Positions 13,374-15,364 of a DNA stretch of 15,364 nt are shown in pieces. Position numbers and translations under genes: made by a program. This stretch comes from Planctomycetaceae bacterium (GTDB lineage Bacteria > Planctomycetota > Planctomycetia > Planctomycetales > Planctomycetaceae), in the NCBI GenBank assembly GCA_003503535.1, contig DOCI01000285.1:4865-20228 (forward strand). Direction: 5' to 3'. The first letter of the stretch is position 1; the number at the start of each line of letters is the position of its first letter. Below the pieces are notes generated by a model. The model was given only the letters and a program-made list of their open reading frames with translations, made no database searches and was not told the DNA's origin.

Positions 13374-15364
13374 TTACTTCGAAGCCTTTTGTTCCCTCAA
13401 ATAAGTGAGCAAATGATTGAAGTCGTCCAGGCTCAGGACTTCATCAAAGTTAGCTGGCATCAAAGAGAGAGACGCCGTTTTTTTCAGTTCGATATCGACT
13501 TCAGGGATGCGAATTTCTTTGCCCTTCTGGTCAGCAATAATGATATCGCTGCCTTCCTGACGGCGAATCAAACCGCTCTGGACTCGACCGTCAGTCATCA
13601 CAAATGTGGTAACACGAAAGGTCGCATCGATATTCTGATTGGGAGCCAGGATATCTTCCAGAATTCTCACAACGGGACGCACACCAATTCCATCCAATTG
13701 CGGTCCAATCAGATTTCCTTCCTGACCGATACGATGGCAATTTGCACAATTTTTCTTAAACACTTCAAAACCCACCGCGGTTGAAGACTGAGTCTTTTCA
13801 AGCTGCCGGAGCCGTTGTTCAATCAGTTTGATTGCCTGTTCATTCTCTGTCGGCAGTCCCTGTGTCAGCTTTGTGATTAATTCCTGATATTTAGACTGCT
13901 TGTGGGCTTCAATTCGTTGTTTCACATTCGGGCGGGTTAACAGGCGGGGAGAGGCTTTGCCCTGTTCGACCAGCAAAAAAAGCAATTCTGTTCCTTCACG
14001 AGACTCGGCCAGTTTCTCGGCTACCTGCAATTGTCGATTTGAGGGAAGCAAGACCATCGCAGAAATGACCACCTCTTTCCTTGGCCCCAGTGCATCATTC
14101 AGAATCACCTCTACGATTTGATCCGAAAGTAACTGCGGGGTGTCCGCTTCCTGAAGCAGTGGAGTTAATGCTTTGAGCAATGGGTCGTCATCAAACTCGG
14201 CAAGACCACCTGCGGCAAATTTGTAACCAGCAGCGTGATTGACCACAACCTCTCGAAGTCGCGGCAGTTGACTCTTCAGCTTTAGCCCGGTAATCAAATT
14301 CACCGCAGCTTCCAAATCTGCGGCCTGCATTTCGGCTTGAGTCAATGTTTCGTCCAGATGGCTCAACGCAACCTGTTCAATTTTTTCAGTACTTTTTTTG
14401 CTTGAAACGAGTCCCTGGAATTGCGATAACAACAAATTTGTAAATTCGTGTGGGTTTCTTTTTGCCAGCTTGGAGAGTCTCACAATGAAATGATTGTTGA
14501 TAGGAATGCTTCCATATTGACCAATCGTCAGTGCTACTGAATTTGACAAGGCAGATTCTTCAGCTTCACTCAGATACTTGGCAGCTGATTCAGTATGCGT
14601 AGCCAATGCCACTGAAATCAGAGCCGAAGAGTTACTTCTGTTGACAATAAATTCAGACTGCCAGGCAGCTTCTTGGGATTGCAGAAGATTCCGCAGGGCG
14701 ATACGACTTGAATGTTTCAGGTGGGTATCTTCTACTGCTGTGTTTTCCAGTAGAAAGAGCACGGTTTCAACGAGTGATTTTGAACTCTCTTCAGCAGCGT
14801 GCATGGAAACCGCTTCGACTGCAGCACGCTGAACCATCGCATCATCATCTTTGAGCAGCTTGGAAATGATCTTGATTTCGTCATCAGACCATTGCTCCCG
14901 ATTTCCCAGTATCCGTGCAAGATGGACACGAACGAGGGCATTTGTGGTGTGGCTCAGACTGAGGATATTTTGAGTTGAGAGCAATCCGAGTCTTTCCACT
15001 ACCCAGGCTGCGTGAATCATCTCGTTGGCCGATATGTCAGTTTGCCTGATTCGATCATCGAGTAATGGAATTACATTTTGACCCCGACCAACCAATTCAT
15101 GAGTTGCCAGCGTGCGAGTTGTGATATTTGAAGACGATAACTCCTCAATTAACTCGATGTCAGAGAGTAAGGTCAGGTCTGTAATGGGAGGCACATCCTG
15201 TTGATTCCCAGTATAAACAATTCGCCAGATACGCCCGCGATTTCGATCTCGACTGGGATGATTCAACGGAACTTCATAGTGACCAATAATACTGTTGTAA
15301 AAATCCGCAACATACAGTGCACCATCAGGTCCGAGTTTGATGTCAACAGGACGAAACCACGGAT
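13374..15364 (-). CDS. HEAT-repeat plus cytochrome c heme-binding protein (Pirellula/Verrucomicrobium type), C-terminal part
   Basis: These are the last 662 residues of a larger gene that runs off the right edge. The frame is open to the edge and begins PWFRPVDIKLGPDGALYVADF, then HYEVPLNHPSRDRNRGRIWRI. That is the end of the N-terminal propeller-like 'membrane-bound dehydrogenase' domain, so the TTG at 15266 is internal and not the start. Residues about 45-500 are alpha-helical HEAT-like repeats. A class I heme site C539-A-N-C-H543 (coded at 13734-13748), in FKKNCANCHRIGQEGNLIGP, starts the C-terminal heme domain, with M in SLMPANF as the probable axial ligand. Such proteins are exported and very common in planctomycetes and Verrucomicrobia. 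They are thought to be redox enzymes or electron carriers at the envelope, substrate unknown. Confidence 0.92.
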   Translation of the reverse strand, partial: PWFRPVDIKLGPDGALYVADFYNSIIGHYEVPLNHPSRDRNRGRIWRIVYTGNQQDVPPITDLTLLSDIELIEELSSSNITTRTLATHELVGRGQNVIPLLDDRIRQTDISANEMIHAAWVVERLGLLSTQNILSLSHTTNALVRVHLARILGNREQWSDDEIKIISKLLKDDDAMVQRAAVEAVSMHAAEESSKSLVETVLFLLENTAVEDTHLKHSSRIALRNLLQSQEAAWQSEFIVNRSNSSALISVALATHTESAAKYLSEAEESALSNSVALTIGQYGSIPINNHFIVRLSKLAKRNPHEFTNLLLSQFQGLVSSKKSTEKIEQVALSHLDETLTQAEMQAADLEAAVNLITGLKLKSQLPRLREVVVNHAAGYKFAAGGLAEFDDDPLLKALTPLLQEADTPQLLSDQIVEVILNDALGPRKEVVISAMVLLPSNRQLQVAEKLAESREGTELLFLLVEQGKASPRLLTRPNVKQRIEAHKQSKYQELITKLTQGLPTENEQAIKLIEQRLRQLEKTQSSTAVGFEVFKKNCANCHRIGQEGNLIGPQLDGIGVRPVVRILEDILAPNQNIDATFRVTTFVMTDGRVQSGLIRRQEGSDIIIADQKGKEIRIPEVDIELKKTASLSLMPANFDEVLSLDDFNHLLTYLREQKASK

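Noticed and set aside
13356..13784. Plus-strand frame opposite the cytochrome C-terminus
   Set aside because: It is antisense to the conserved heme domain, whose CANCH motif lies on the minus strand.
15264..15266. TTG as start codon of the HEAT/cytochrome gene
   Set aside because: The frame stays open to the window edge and the upstream residues (FRPVDIKLGPDGALYVADF) are conserved in the family, so this codon is internal.

Overview
The window looks like a chromosome segment of a moderate-GC planctomycete (Planctomycetota, probably order Planctomycetales). The evidence is the set of families present. There are two truncated genes of lineage-typical secreted c-type cytochrome proteins at the edges (PSCyt1/PSCyt2 type on the left, HEAT plus 'Pirellula/Verrucomicrobium' heme-binding type on the right). 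There is also a formylglycine sulfatase, a DUF1080 lipoprotein, and a small coiled-coil/winged-helix protein of a type common in this phylum. Shine-Dalgarno signals are often weak, as is usual for the group. Genus cannot be fixed from the sequence alone.

Layout. 1-573 (-) is the N-terminal 191 residues of a PSCyt1/DUF1549 protein. 792-1244 (+) is a small single-pass membrane protein of unknown function. 1243-1305 is a palindromic repeat between convergent genes. 1323-2654 (-) is a type I sulfatase. 2709-2776 is a REPIN-like pair of inverted REP units. 2934-3923 (+) is nadA, quinolinate synthase. 3950-3977 is a short direct-repeat tract. 4076-5377 (+) is a lipoprotein with two DUF1080 domains. 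5410-6585 (-) is a peptidase T-like M20 metallopeptidase. 6758-6792 is a good intrinsic terminator for 6820-7203 (-), the coiled-coil/winged-helix protein. 7204-7749 is an AT-rich divergent intergenic region with a perfect TATAAT box for each side. 7750-13111 (+) is a run of four genes: speA (arginine decarboxylase), an FAD amine-oxidase-like protein, an RMD1/YagE (DUF155)-like tail-anchored protein, and a DUF1624/HGSNAT-like polytopic acyltransferase. 13374 to the right edge (-) is the C-terminal 662 residues of a HEAT/cytochrome c protein.

How the genes may work together. The two edge genes, the sulfatase and the DUF1080 lipoprotein fit the planctomycete lifestyle of degrading sulfated polysaccharides at the envelope. 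nadA feeds NAD synthesis and appears to be a single-gene unit. The most interesting block is 7750-13111, with gaps of 73, 45 and 51 bases. SpeA makes agmatine, the next protein resembles flavin amine oxidases, and the last resembles membrane acyltransferases. An amine-modifying function is possible but is an inference from co-orientation and family resemblance only. No phage, CRISPR, transposase, rRNA or tRNA gene was seen. The repeats are small palindromic elements, not insertion sequences.
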